From contig NZ_LSIC01000022.1 in the NCBI RefSeq assembly GCF_001556045.1, positions 4,877-68,876 on the forward strand: 64,000 nucleotides of DNA. The letters are read 5' to 3'. The notes below the pieces were generated by a model that did not search any database, was not told the DNA's origin, and was given only the letters and a program-made list of their open reading frames with translations. The stretch's first letter is position 1. Every line of letters begins with the position of its first letter. This document shows positions 1 to 8,495 of the stretch, one piece after another. Source of the stretch: Bradyrhizobium sp. CCH5-F6. Its GTDB lineage: Bacteria > Pseudomonadota > Alphaproteobacteria > Rhizobiales > Xanthobacteraceae. A program made the translations under genes and the position numbers.

Positions 1-55
1 CGCGCAAGCGTCGCCGACTAGATACTTTCGACGGGATCGGCGATGGAGCGGCGCG

Positions 56-952
56 TTGGGCAGTTTCGTGGGGATATTCATCACGGTAGCGGCGCTGCTC
101 GGCGGCTTTGCCGCCATGGGCGGGCATCTGGCCGTGCTCATGCAGCCGTGGGAATTCGTCATCATCGTGGGCACCGCGGTCGGCACCTTCATCGTCGCCA
201 ATCCCTGGAAGACCGTCGTGGACACCGGCGTTGCCTGCATGCAGGCCATCACCGGGTCGGTACCGGGCCAGCGCTACTATCTCGACCTGCTCGGGGCGCT
301 GCACGCGCTGATGCGTGAATTGCGGGGCAAGGGCCGCAACGAGGTGGAAGCGCATATCGACGATCCCTCTTCTTCCGAGATCTTCAAGGCGTTCCCCAGC
401 GTGCTCGGCGACCCGTCGCTGCTCCAGTTCATCTGCGACTATATTCGCCTCATCATCATGGGCAACGCGCGCACGCACGAGATCGAAGCGCTGATGGACG
501 AGGAAATCCACACCATCGTGAAGAGCAAGCTGACCCCCTACCATTCGCTGGTTACTGTCTCCGAAGCGCTGCCGGCACTCGGCATCGTCGCTGCGGTGCT
601 CGGCGTCATCAAGGCGATGGGCGCGCTCGACCAGTCGCCGAAGCTGCTGGGCGGCTACATCGGCGCGGCCCTCGTCGGCACATTCGCCGGCATTTTCCTG
701 TCCTACGGCATCATTTCGCCCTTCGCGCTGAAGATCAAGATGACGCGCGAGAAGAAATGCCGGCCATACATCATCGTCAAGCAGACGCTGTTGGCGTTCA
801 TGAACGGTGCCATGCCGCAGATCGCGGTCGAGCACGGCCGCAAGATGATCGCGAGTTCCGAACGGCCGTCGATCGATGTCGTCGAGAATGAGACCATCGC
901 AGGTCCCAAGGCGGTCGTGACCGAGCCCGAACCCAAGGCGGCGCGCGCATGA
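56..952 (+). CDS. motA: Flagellar motor stator protein MotA
   Basis: MotA is the inner-membrane stator subunit that couples ion flow to rotation together with MotB. The 298-residue product has the expected four hydrophobic segments (about residues 4-24, 33-50, 168-190 and 198-222) with a long cytoplasmic loop between the second and third pairs. The N-terminal part reads GGHLAVLMQPWEFVII, typical of alphaproteobacterial MotA. The start chosen is TTG at 56, preceded by GGAG seven bases upstream; the frame stays open to the window edge, so an upstream start cannot be excluded. It overlaps fliM by four bases. In related rhizobia the preceding genes are flgF and fliI, which would lie outside this window. 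Confidence 0.93.
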   Translation: MGSFVGIFITVAALLGGFAAMGGHLAVLMQPWEFVIIVGTAVGTFIVANPWKTVVDTGVACMQAITGSVPGQRYYLDLLGALHALMRELRGKGRNEVEAHIDDPSSSEIFKAFPSVLGDPSLLQFICDYIRLIIMGNARTHEIEALMDEEIHTIVKSKLTPYHSLVTVSEALPALGIVAAVLGVIKAMGALDQSPKLLGGYIGAALVGTFAGIFLSYGIISPFALKIKMTREKKCRPYIIVKQTLLAFMNGAMPQIAVEHGRKMIASSERPSIDVVENETIAGPKAVVTEPEPKAARA

Positions 953-1890
953 TGATGGAAGACACCGAGGTCGATCAGCGGAAGCAGCTGCCGAACTACC
1001 TGCTGGACGCCGCCGGCATATCGATCGATCGCATGCCGATGCTCAATGTGATCTTCGATCGCATGGCGGCATCGTGCACGGACAGCCTGCAGCCGATGGC
1101 CGGAACGCCCTGCTATTTCTCCGTCAACGGCATCAGCAACGACCGGGTCGGCGACATCATCAAGGACTACGAGGCCAACGCGGTCGCGGCGGTGCTCTAT
1201 GCCGAGCAGTGGGATTCCCGCATCATCATCATGCTCGACCGCGACTTCGTGTTCACCATGGTCGAGGCGATGTTCGGCTCCGACGGGGCCGAGCCGCCGC
1301 TCGACGTCGAGCGCTCGTTCTCGAACATCGAGCTCCGCCTGGTCCAGGCGCTGTTCGAACGGTTCGCCAAGGCGCTGCAATCCGCCTTCGCCGGCACCTC
1401 CAACGTCACCTTTCGCGTGGAACGGGTCGAGACCGCGATGGCATCGCTGGCGATCGGGCGGAGCGGCAACATGTCGATCTGCGCGAACATCATGCTGCAG
1501 GCGCTCTACCGCGGCGGCCAGATGTTCCTCATCATTCCGCACTCCGCGCTCAATCCGCTCAGGCAGAAGCTCGCGCACGTCGTCGTCAGCGACGGCCGCG
1601 CCGCCGATCCGCGCTGGCGGGAGCAGATGGAGAGCGAGGTTCAGCGTACCGAGGTGACGCTGAGCGCGGTGCTGGACGAGAAGACGATATCCCTCGGCGA
1701 CATCGTGAAGTTCCATGTCGGGCAGGTGCTCGAGCTCGAAGCCACGCCGCGCACGCTCGCTCGCCTCGAAAGCAACAACCAGGTGCTGTTCTGGTGCCAG
1801 ATCGGCCAGCTCGATGGCTATTACGCCATGCAGGTGGCCGATCCCGTCGATCAGAAACGGGAGTTCGTCGATGATATCCTATCTCGTTGA
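949..1890 (+). CDS. fliM: Flagellar motor switch protein FliM
   Basis: FliM is a C-ring component of the rotor/switch complex at the cytoplasmic face. The 313-residue protein has the central CheC-like domain (about residues 45-225) and a C-terminal SpoA-type domain (about 235-310). The short N-terminus does not show the usual EIDALL-type CheY-binding peptide, which is unusual for a switch protein. The gene starts with an ATGA overlap on motA, so translation is probably coupled. The last codons overlap the start of the following small gene. Confidence 0.9.
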   Translation: MMMEDTEVDQRKQLPNYLLDAAGISIDRMPMLNVIFDRMAASCTDSLQPMAGTPCYFSVNGISNDRVGDIIKDYEANAVAAVLYAEQWDSRIIIMLDRDFVFTMVEAMFGSDGAEPPLDVERSFSNIELRLVQALFERFAKALQSAFAGTSNVTFRVERVETAMASLAIGRSGNMSICANIMLQALYRGGQMFLIIPHSALNPLRQKLAHVVVSDGRAADPRWREQMESEVQRTEVTLSAVLDEKTISLGDIVKFHVGQVLELEATPRTLARLESNNQVLFWCQIGQLDGYYAMQVADPVDQKREFVDDILSR

Positions 1891-2185
1891 TGCCGTACTG
1901 CTGATTGCGCTCGCCTTCACCAGCATGCGGGTGACCCGGATGCACCGCGAGCTGGCACGGCTTCGCAGCTATCAGGGCGAATTCTCGACCGTCATGCACG
2001 AAACTGCGGGCGCCTTCGACACGGTCATCACCGCGGCGCACGATTCGACGGCAAGTCTCGGACGGCTCGCCAACGTGCTCAGCACGAAGATCGACCAGGC
2101 GCACGAGGCCATCGCGGCGCTCGATGCGCGGACCGGGTTCGCGCCCGCCGCGACCGCAGGCGGCGCCGACCTGAACAAGCACTGA
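1871..2185 (+). CDS. Small conserved flagellar-cluster protein (possible DUF6468 type)
   Basis: This 104-residue protein starts with a hydrophobic N-terminal segment (MISYLVDAVLLIALAFTS), which suggests one membrane anchor. A helical region follows (about 25-90), rich in Thr, His and Ala and probably cytoplasmic coiled coil. The ATG at 1871 overlaps the end of fliM. A small protein of this kind between fliM and fliN is known in alphaproteobacterial flagellar clusters; I believe it corresponds to the DUF6468 family, but no function can be read from the sequence. Longer upstream starts in this frame would lie inside fliM and are unlikely. Confidence 0.7.
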   Translation: MISYLVDAVLLIALAFTSMRVTRMHRELARLRSYQGEFSTVMHETAGAFDTVITAAHDSTASLGRLANVLSTKIDQAHEAIAALDARTGFAPAATAGGADLNKH

Positions 2186-2261
2186 AGCCGAAGCCGGCGG
2201 AACGAATACGATCGGAACGCCACGGCGCTCCGGGAGCGGAAATACCAAAAGGCGATACAAG

Positions 2262-2636
2262 ATGGCGCAATCCTTCGACTATGAGTCTGCACATGAATCG
2301 GCAGAATCCGAGACGTCTCCGCTGGAGCGGCTGGCGGAGATTGCCCAGCGCACGGCCGAGGAAACCGGCAAGTTCGCCAATGTCGACGCGATCCTGCGCA
2401 TTCCCGTCACCATGCAGGTGGTGCTCGGCTCGGCCACCATCCCGGTGGCAAACTTGATGAAGCTCGGACGCGGTGCGGTGGTTCCGCTCGATCACCGGGT
2501 CGGAGAGCCCGTCGACGTGGTCGTCAACGGCCGTATCGTCGCTCGCGGCGAGGTGGTCGTCGTCGAAGAGGACAATTCCCGCTTCGGCGTCTCGCTCACG
2601 GAGATCGTCGGACCGCTGGGGCAGGGTGATACCTGA
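2262..2636 (+). CDS. fliN: Flagellar motor switch protein FliN
   Basis: FliN is the most abundant C-ring subunit and also docks the export apparatus. The 124-residue protein has an acidic, variable N-terminus of about 45 residues followed by a SpoA/SURF1-like domain. The hallmark is IPVTMQVVLGSATIPVANLM, followed by an LGRGAVVPLDHRVGEPVDV stretch. It lies 76 bases after the small gene and ends two bases before fliG, so it is in one transcription unit with the C-ring genes. Confidence 0.95.
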   Translation: MAQSFDYESAHESAESETSPLERLAEIAQRTAEETGKFANVDAILRIPVTMQVVLGSATIPVANLMKLGRGAVVPLDHRVGEPVDVVVNGRIVARGEVVVVEEDNSRFGVSLTEIVGPLGQGDT

Positions 2637-2638
2637 CC

Positions 2639-3679
2639 ATGGCGGCACCGGTCGGCATCGCTCCCGTCAAGCAGCGAGGCGTTACCACGCTCGGCGGCAC
2701 GGAAAAGGTCGCCGCGCTCCTGCTGGCGATGGGACGGCAGGCGGCCGCCAGCGTGCTGCAGCAGTTCGAGCCGCAGGAGATCCGCATCGTCACCAAGGCG
2801 GCGGCGGAACTGCGGCCGATCACCGCGCAGGAGCTGGAGGGCATCGTCGAGGAGTTCGCCCAGCAGTTCTCGATGGGCGCCAACATTCTCGGCACCCTCG
2901 GCGGCCTGGAAGCCGTGCTCGGCGATGTGCTTCCGGCCGACCAGGTCTCGCAGATCATGTCGGATCTGCTCGGCAATTCCAGCCGGTCGGTGTGGGACCG
3001 CGTCTCGTCAGTGTCCGAAAACTCGCTCGCGAGCTACCTGTCCAAGGAGCATCCGCAGACCGCGGCGCTGATCCTGTCCAAGGTCAAGCCGGCCTGCGCC
3101 GCCAAGGTCATGAGCCAGCTGCCCTCGAGCCTGCGTAACGAACTGATGCGGCGCGTCCTGAGCCTCAAGCCGATCGTCGATGACGCCATGCGCATCATCG
3201 AGAAGACGCTGCACGAGGATCTGACGCTGAACTTCGCCCGAAACCTCGGCGCGGATACCTATGCCCGGGTCGCGGACATCATCAACAAGATGGAACGCGG
3301 CCACATCGAGGACATGTTGAAGAGCCTGTCGGAGAAGCGGCCGAAGTCGGCCGAAGTGCTGAAGGAGCTGCTGTTCACCTTCGACGACGTCGTCAACCTG
3401 ACGCCGAAGGCGCGCACCATGATCTTCGACCAGGTGCCGACCGATCGCATCGTCGTCGCGCTGAAGGGCACCGACAAGAATTTCCGCGAGCTGATCCTGT
3501 CCTCGGTCGCCTCTCGCGTGCGTCGCGTCGTCGAGCACGAGCTCGCCATCGGCGAGCCGTCGAACCAGCGCGACGTGCTGGAGGCGCGACGGGTGATCAC
3601 CGACCTTGCGCTTGACCTGGCGGAGAAGGGCGAAATCGAGCTCAACCCCGAGCAGGAGGATGAGCTGGTCTTCCGCTGA
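2639..3679 (+). CDS. fliG: Flagellar motor switch protein FliG
   Basis: FliG links the MS ring to the C-ring and contacts MotA to generate torque. The 346-residue protein has all three FliG domains. The middle domain carries the EHPQTAALIL motif (about residues 139-148), and the C-terminal domain carries charged torque-helix residues around DKNFRELILSSVASRVRR. Length and domain order are normal for the family. It follows fliN by two bases, and the next gene, flhB, begins 13 bases downstream. Confidence 0.96.
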   Translation: MAAPVGIAPVKQRGVTTLGGTEKVAALLLAMGRQAAASVLQQFEPQEIRIVTKAAAELRPITAQELEGIVEEFAQQFSMGANILGTLGGLEAVLGDVLPADQVSQIMSDLLGNSSRSVWDRVSSVSENSLASYLSKEHPQTAALILSKVKPACAAKVMSQLPSSLRNELMRRVLSLKPIVDDAMRIIEKTLHEDLTLNFARNLGADTYARVADIINKMERGHIEDMLKSLSEKRPKSAEVLKELLFTFDDVVNLTPKARTMIFDQVPTDRIVVALKGTDKNFRELILSSVASRVRRVVEHELAIGEPSNQRDVLEARRVITDLALDLAEKGEIELNPEQEDELVFR

Positions 3680-3692
3680 CCGCTGAACGGGC

Positions 3693-4778
3693 ATGGCAGA
3701 AACATCCGATCAGGAGAGTAAGACAGAAGAGCCGACCGAGAAGAAAGTCCGTGATGCGCTCGAACAGGGCAAGATCCCGGTCTCTCGGGAGGCCTCCATT
3801 TTCGCCTCGATGGCCGCGCTCATGGTGATCCAGGCGTTCCTGATCGGCCAGGGCGTGCAGCAATTGACGCCGACGCTGAAGAGCCTCCTCGACGATCCCG
3901 AGGGCTTTCCGCTCAGCACCGGCGCGGACGCGCAGAACTTGCTCACGGTGGTCGGCCTCCAGGCGCTGCGGTTCCTGGTGCCGCTGGTTGTCATCCTGAT
4001 GGTGTTCGGGCTCGCCGCTTCGCTGCTGCAAAACGCGCCGCGCGTGGTGCTCGAGCGCATCAAACCGGACCTGAATCGAATCTCTCCGGTCAGCGGCTGG
4101 AGCCGGCTGTTCGGGACGCAGGGCCTGATCGAGTTCGCCAAGTCGCTGTTCAAGCTCGGCGCGGTGACCGCCGTCGTCGCCTTCGTGCTGCGCTCGTCCG
4201 AAGCAAGGGCGTTCGAGGCGATGTACACCGATCCGGTCGCGCTGCCGGAGATGATTCTCAACATCGCGATGCGAATCGTCTCGGCGATCTGCATCGCGAC
4301 CATCGTCCTGGTGGCGATCGATCTCGCCTGGGCGCGTTTCCACTGGCGGCGCGAGCTGCGCATGACCAAGCAGGAGATCAAGGACGAGCACAAGCAGGCG
4401 GAAGGCGATCCGCTGGTCAAGGCGCGCCTGCGTTCGCTGGCGCGCGACCGTTCGCGCCAGCGCATGATCGCTTCGGCCTCGCGCGCGACGCTGGTGATCG
4501 CCAACCCCACGCATTTCGCGATCGCGCTGCGCTACAAGCGCGAGGAAAACGCCGCGCCGCTCGTCGTGGCCAAGGGCATGGACGTGATCGCGCTGAAGAT
4601 TCGCGAAGTCGCCGAGCAGAACCGAATCCCGGTGATCGAAAACAAGGCGCTGGCGCGCGCGCTGTACGAGGCGGTCCAGGTCGACCAGGTGATTCCGGCG
4701 GAGTTTTTCCGGCCCGTCGCCGAGATCATCTACTTCCTCCAGTCCAAGCAGGCGGCGCGGCCCGAGAAGGTTCAGTAG
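3693..4778 (+). CDS. flhB: Flagellar export apparatus protein FlhB
   Basis: FlhB is the export-gate protein that switches substrate specificity from rod/hook to filament. The 361-residue protein has four predicted membrane helices in its first two thirds and a cytoplasmic autocleaving domain. The cleavage motif N-P-T-H is at residues 271-274 and is intact. Length is typical. It is the last gene of the motA-fliM-fliN-fliG-flhB run; 64 bases with a candidate promoter motif separate it from flgB. Confidence 0.96.
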   Translation: MAETSDQESKTEEPTEKKVRDALEQGKIPVSREASIFASMAALMVIQAFLIGQGVQQLTPTLKSLLDDPEGFPLSTGADAQNLLTVVGLQALRFLVPLVVILMVFGLAASLLQNAPRVVLERIKPDLNRISPVSGWSRLFGTQGLIEFAKSLFKLGAVTAVVAFVLRSSEARAFEAMYTDPVALPEMILNIAMRIVSAICIATIVLVAIDLAWARFHWRRELRMTKQEIKDEHKQAEGDPLVKARLRSLARDRSRQRMIASASRATLVIANPTHFAIALRYKREENAAPLVVAKGMDVIALKIREVAEQNRIPVIENKALARALYEAVQVDQVIPAEFFRPVAEIIYFLQSKQAARPEKVQ

Positions 4779-4810
4779 ATTTCGGAGGACGGCGTCTGCC
4801 TCATCAGCCT

Positions 4811-4832
4811 GACGAAAGCTTGCCGCCCTAAG
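4811..4832 (+). promoter_or_regulatory. Candidate flagellar promoter motif upstream of flgB
   Basis: The 64-base gap between flhB and flgB contains AAAGCTTGCCGCCCTAAGC. It resembles the motif found upstream of lafA2, motA and flhA in this window (consensus roughly CAAGCTTCGCC, two or three bases, CTA). This is inference from repeated occurrence; no transcription start is known. Confidence 0.35.
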
Positions 4833-4842
4833 CTTCTCCCGA

Positions 4843-5244
4843 ATGGATCAGAATGGGGCCGTCGTGGGACCGCTTTATCTCTTCGAACTCGCATCGTCGC
4901 AGGCGCGGTACCTCGAACTACGCCAGTCGACCATCGCGACCAACGTCGCCAACGTCAACACGCCGGGCTTTCGCGCGCGCGACGTCGAGCCGTTCAACAA
5001 GGTGCTCGACGGCATGCCGGTCAGGCTTGCGACGACGTCGCCGTCGCACATGCAATTGTCCGCGACCGAGACCGACACGCGGGCGACCGCGAAGAAGGAC
5101 AGCTGGGAGGTGGTTCACTCCGGCAACTCCGTCAGCCTCGAGCAGGAAATGATCAAGGGCAGCGACGTCAATCGCGATTATTCGATGAACTCTGCAATCG
5201 TGCGGTCGTTCCACCGCATGGTTCTGTCGAGTGCAAAGGCTTGA
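4843..5244 (+). CDS. flgB: Flagellar basal-body rod protein FlgB
   Basis: FlgB is a proximal rod subunit. The 133-residue product has the rod/hook N-terminal signature (ATNVANVNTPGFRARD, about residues 29-44) and the C-terminal helix seen in rod proteins. It heads the flgB-flgC-fliE-flgG-flgA-flgI-motE-flgH-fliL-fliP run. A GTG at 4864 (giving MGPLYLFELASSQ) is an alternative start; the ATG at 4843 has no clear Shine-Dalgarno sequence. Confidence 0.93.
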   Translation: MDQNGAVVGPLYLFELASSQARYLELRQSTIATNVANVNTPGFRARDVEPFNKVLDGMPVRLATTSPSHMQLSATETDTRATAKKDSWEVVHSGNSVSLEQEMIKGSDVNRDYSMNSAIVRSFHRMVLSSAKA

Positions 5245-5255
5245 GGTGAACTGAT

Positions 5256-5672
5256 ATGCTGGACTCCCTGCAGGCGTCATTGACGGTCGCAAGCTCCGGG
5301 CTCGAAGCGCAGTCGACACGCATGCGCATCGTCTCGGAAAATCTCGCCAACGCCACTTCGACGGGACGCGCCGCCGGCGCCGATCCGTATCAGCGCAAGA
5401 CGATCACCTTCGACGCCGCGATGGATCGTGCTTCGGGCACGCAGCTCGCGAAGGTCAAGGAGATCGGGGTCGACACCACGCCGTACCGCGTGGAGTACGA
5501 CCCCGGGCATCCCGCCGCCGACAAGGCCGGCTACGTCAAGCTGCCGAACGTCAACATGATGATCGAAATGGCCGACATGCGGGAAGTCAATCGGTCCTAT
5601 GAAGCCAATCTCCAGGTCGTGAAGCAGGTGAGATCCATGCTCGGCATGACCATCGACCTTCTGAGGAGCTGA
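5256..5672 (+). CDS. flgC: Flagellar basal-body rod protein FlgC
   Basis: FlgC is a proximal rod protein. Its 138 residues show the rod signature near the N-terminus ([20 protein letters not shown]) and the conserved C-terminal part with [21 protein letters not shown]. It is eleven bases after flgB and two bases before fliE. Length and both terminal motifs are normal for the family. Confidence 0.96.
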   Translation: MLDSLQASLTVASSGLEAQSTRMRIVSENLANATSTGRAAGADPYQRKTITFDAAMDRASGTQLAKVKEIGVDTTPYRVEYDPGHPAADKAGYVKLPNVNMMIEMADMREVNRSYEANLQVVKQVRSMLGMTIDLLRS

Positions 5673-5674
5673 CA

Positions 5675-6004
5675 ATGCTTGAGGCGATTTCATCCACGGC
5701 GATCTCCGCTGGCCAGGCGGCGACCCGCGCGACCGAGACGCAGGTCGTCTCGCCCGCGGCGACCACGGCGACTCAGGCCAGCGACGACCTCGGATTCGAA
5801 TCCGTGATGAAGCAGGTGACCACCGACGCGATCGGGACGCTGAAGGCCGGCGAGGCGGCGTCGATCTCGGCGATGCAGGGCAAGGAATCGACGCGCCGCG
5901 TCGTCGAAGCCCTGATGTCGGCCGAGCAGGCCCTGCAGACGGCAGTCGCGGTTCGCGACAAGGTCGTGCAGGCCTACCAGGAAGTCGTTCGGATGTCGAT
6001 CTGA
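5675..6004 (+). CDS. fliE: Flagellar hook-basal body protein FliE
   Basis: FliE joins the MS ring and export gate to the rod. The 109-residue protein has a low-complexity N-terminus and the conserved C-terminal region (VEALMSAEQALQTAVAVRDK, then VQAYQEVVRMSI). It lies between flgC and flgG, as in most rhizobial clusters. Confidence 0.94.
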   Translation: MLEAISSTAISAGQAATRATETQVVSPAATTATQASDDLGFESVMKQVTTDAIGTLKAGEAASISAMQGKESTRRVVEALMSAEQALQTAVAVRDKVVQAYQEVVRMSI

Positions 6005-6022
6005 TCTGAAGGGATGAGATAA

Positions 6023-6811
6023 GTGAAATCGCTCGCCATTGCGGCCACGGGCATGAACGCCCAGCAGACCAACATCGAAGTCATCGCGAACAACATCGCC
6101 AACATCAACTCGACCTCCTACAAGCGGGCGCGCGCGGAGTTCACCGATCTGTTCTACCAGATGGACCGCATGCAGGGTGTCGCGAACGTCAACGGCTCCT
6201 CGCCGATCCCTGAAGGCGCCAATCTCGGCCTCGGCGTCAAGTCGGCGGCGATCCGCAAGCTTCACATCCAGGGCGCGCTCACGCAGACCGGCAACCCCTA
6301 CGACCTCGCGATCAACGGGCGCGGCTGGTTTCAGGTGCTCGGCCCGAACAACGAGGTGCAGTACACCCGCGCGGGCTCGTTCAACACCAATGCCAACGCC
6401 CAGCTCGTCACGATCGACGGCTACCTGCTGGATCCCGCGATCACCGTGCCGCAGGGAACGGTGGAGGTCACGGTCAACGCCACCGGCCAGGTGTTTGCCA
6501 AGCTCGATACGGAAGTGAACCCGCGGCAGATCGGCCAGCTCAACCTCGCCAACTTCGCCAACGAAGCCGGCCTCGAGCCCCTCGGAGGAAATCTCTATCG
6601 CGAGACCACCGCGTCCGGCACGCCGGTCGTCGGACTGCCCGGCGATGCAGGCTATGGCAAGATCAACCAGAAATATCTCGAAGCCTCGAACGTCGACCCG
6701 GTCAAGGAAATCACCGAGCTGATCTCGGCGCAGCGTGCCTACGAAATGAATGCCAAGGTCATCCAGGCCTCGGACGAAATGGCCCAGACGGTCTCGAAGG
6801 GCATGCGCTAG
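6023..6811 (+). CDS. flgG: Flagellar distal rod protein FlgG
   Basis: FlgG forms the distal rod. The 262-residue protein starts with the rod signature ([19 protein letters not shown]) and ends with the conserved [20 protein letters not shown] helix. The length is the usual one for FlgG. The start is GTG at 6023, supported by GGGATGAGATAA just upstream. It is followed by flgA after 13 bases. Confidence 0.96.
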   Translation: MKSLAIAATGMNAQQTNIEVIANNIANINSTSYKRARAEFTDLFYQMDRMQGVANVNGSSPIPEGANLGLGVKSAAIRKLHIQGALTQTGNPYDLAINGRGWFQVLGPNNEVQYTRAGSFNTNANAQLVTIDGYLLDPAITVPQGTVEVTVNATGQVFAKLDTEVNPRQIGQLNLANFANEAGLEPLGGNLYRETTASGTPVVGLPGDAGYGKINQKYLEASNVDPVKEITELISAQRAYEMNAKVIQASDEMAQTVSKGMR

Positions 6812-6824
6812 TTCCGGTGTCTCG

Positions 6825-7301
6825 ATGTTGAAGAGGGTGGGCCTGATCATACGCGGGTTGGCCGCCGTGCTGCTGGTTCTCGGCGCGGCCCGGGTCGCTG
6901 CGGCCGAGGAGAAGCGGCTTCCCGTGCCGGCCGTCTCGATCCGGGCCGGCGAGCTGATCCGGGAGGAGATGATCACCGAACGCGCCTTCGCGCCGAGTCT
7001 GCTCGGCGTCGCCATGTTCATCGAGGGGCGTCAGGTGCTAGTCGGCCGCATGGCGCGGCGCGCGCTGTTCCCTGGCCAGCCCATTCCGACCAATGCGGTG
7101 GAAGATCCCTGGACCGTGGCCCGCGGCGCCATGGTCAAGGTCGTGGTGGAAGACAGCGGCCTCTCCATCGTCACTTACGGCTCGGCGATGCAGTCGGGTG
7201 CGGCTGGCGCACTGATCCCCGTGCGCAATACGGACACCGGGGTGATCATCAGGGGCGTCGTCCAGCCGGATGGCACCGTCAAGGTCGTGGACGGGTCATG
7301 A
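6825..7301 (+). CDS. flgA: Flagellar P-ring assembly chaperone FlgA
   Basis: FlgA is a periplasmic chaperone for P-ring (FlgI) assembly. The 158-residue product starts with a signal peptide (basic start then LAAVLLVLGAARVAAAEE) followed by a SAF-type domain. The ATG at 6825 is chosen because it gives the intact signal peptide; upstream in-frame starts lie inside flgG. It overlaps flgI by four bases, which suits co-translation of chaperone and client. Confidence 0.92.
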   Translation: MLKRVGLIIRGLAAVLLVLGAARVAAAEEKRLPVPAVSIRAGELIREEMITERAFAPSLLGVAMFIEGRQVLVGRMARRALFPGQPIPTNAVEDPWTVARGAMVKVVVEDSGLSIVTYGSAMQSGAAGALIPVRNTDTGVIIRGVVQPDGTVKVVDGS

Positions 7302-8428
7302 CCAGACTCCTGCTTGCGCTTGCTCTGCTCATGTCGGTCGCCAGCGCCCAGGCCGCCGTCCGCATCAAGGACATCGCGGACATCAAGGGTCTGCGCGAGA
7401 ACCAGATCGTCGGTTACGGCCTCGTCATTGGCCTGAACGGCACGGGCGACACGCTTCGCAACGCTCCGTTCACGGAACAATCCCTGCAATCGATGCTCGA
7501 GAACATGGGCATCAACGTCAGGAACGAGACCACGAGCACAAACAACCCCCCGCGTCCGACGACGCTGCGCACGCGCAACGTCGCGGCGGTGATGGTGACT
7601 GCGGATCTGTCGCCCTCGATCGGGCCCGGCGAGCGCATGGACGTCACCGTGTCGTCGCTCGGCGACGCGACCTCGCTGCTCGGCGGCACGCTGGTCATGA
7701 CCTCGCTGCGCGCGGCAGACGGCGCCGTCTATGCGGTGGCGCAGGGCGCGATCACCGTCGCCGGCTACAGCGTCGGAGGCCAGGCACAGAACGTCAGCCA
7801 GGGCACGCCGACGGCTGGCCGCATCCCGAACGGTGCGCTGGTCGAGCGTGAGGTGCCGGGAAGTCTCCACGAGATGGAGTTCCTGGTGCTGCAGCTGAAG
7901 AACCCCGACTTCGTCACCGCAACGCGCATCCTCGACGCCATCAACCGCTACGCCGGCGGCCGCTACCGCGCGCAGATCGCCTTCGAGCGCGACTACCGCA
8001 CCATCGTGTTGTCGAAGCCGCGCCATATCGGTCCTGTCCGCTTCCTCGCCGAAATCGGCGAATTGTCGGTCGAGCCGGATACGCCTGCGCGGGTCGTGAT
8101 CAACGAGCGGACCGGCACGGTGGTGATCGGGCGCGACGTGCGGATATCGACGGTGGCCGTGACCCACGGCAATCTGACGGTCCGTGTCACGGAGATGCCC
8201 GTCGTCTCGCAGCCGGCGCCGTTCTCGCGAGGGCAGACGGTGGTCGTTCCGCAGACCGTGGTCGAAGCCAACGAGGCGGGGTCGCAGGTGGCGATCCTGA
8301 GCGGGGTCGATCTCCAGCGCCTGGTGCGCGGGCTGAACCAGATCGGCCTGAAGCCATCGGGGATCATCGCGATCCTCCAGGCGATCAAGTCGGCAGGCGC
8401 TCTCCAGGCCGATGTCGTCGTGCAATGA
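7298..8428 (+). CDS. flgI: Flagellar P-ring protein FlgI
   Basis: FlgI forms the periplasmic P ring around the rod. The 376-residue protein has a signal peptide (LLALALLMSVASAQAA), then the typical IKDIADIKGLRENQIVGYGL opening and the LNGTGDTLRNAPFT motif. Length and order are typical. An inverted repeat starts directly after its stop codon. Confidence 0.97.
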   Translation: MTRLLLALALLMSVASAQAAVRIKDIADIKGLRENQIVGYGLVIGLNGTGDTLRNAPFTEQSLQSMLENMGINVRNETTSTNNPPRPTTLRTRNVAAVMVTADLSPSIGPGERMDVTVSSLGDATSLLGGTLVMTSLRAADGAVYAVAQGAITVAGYSVGGQAQNVSQGTPTAGRIPNGALVEREVPGSLHEMEFLVLQLKNPDFVTATRILDAINRYAGGRYRAQIAFERDYRTIVLSKPRHIGPVRFLAEIGELSVEPDTPARVVINERTGTVVIGRDVRISTVAVTHGNLTVRVTEMPVVSQPAPFSRGQTVVVPQTVVEANEAGSQVAILSGVDLQRLVRGLNQIGLKPSGIIAILQAIKSAGALQADVVVQ

Positions 8429-8429
8429 T

Positions 8430-8454
8430 GCACAAGCGTCATGCAAGCTTGTGC
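8430..8454 (+). repeat. Perfect inverted repeat between flgI and motE
   Basis: GCACAAGC at 8430-8437 is repeated in inverted form as GCTTGTGC at 8447-8454 with nine bases between. It begins two bases after the flgI stop. As RNA it could form an eight-base-pair hairpin; there is no T-run, so it is not a simple intrinsic terminator. The left arm resembles the recurring CAAGC promoter-like motif. Confidence 0.5.
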
Positions 8455-8495
8455 GCTCAATGCTGAGGTCTCGACCGAGAATCGCACGCGGCCCG

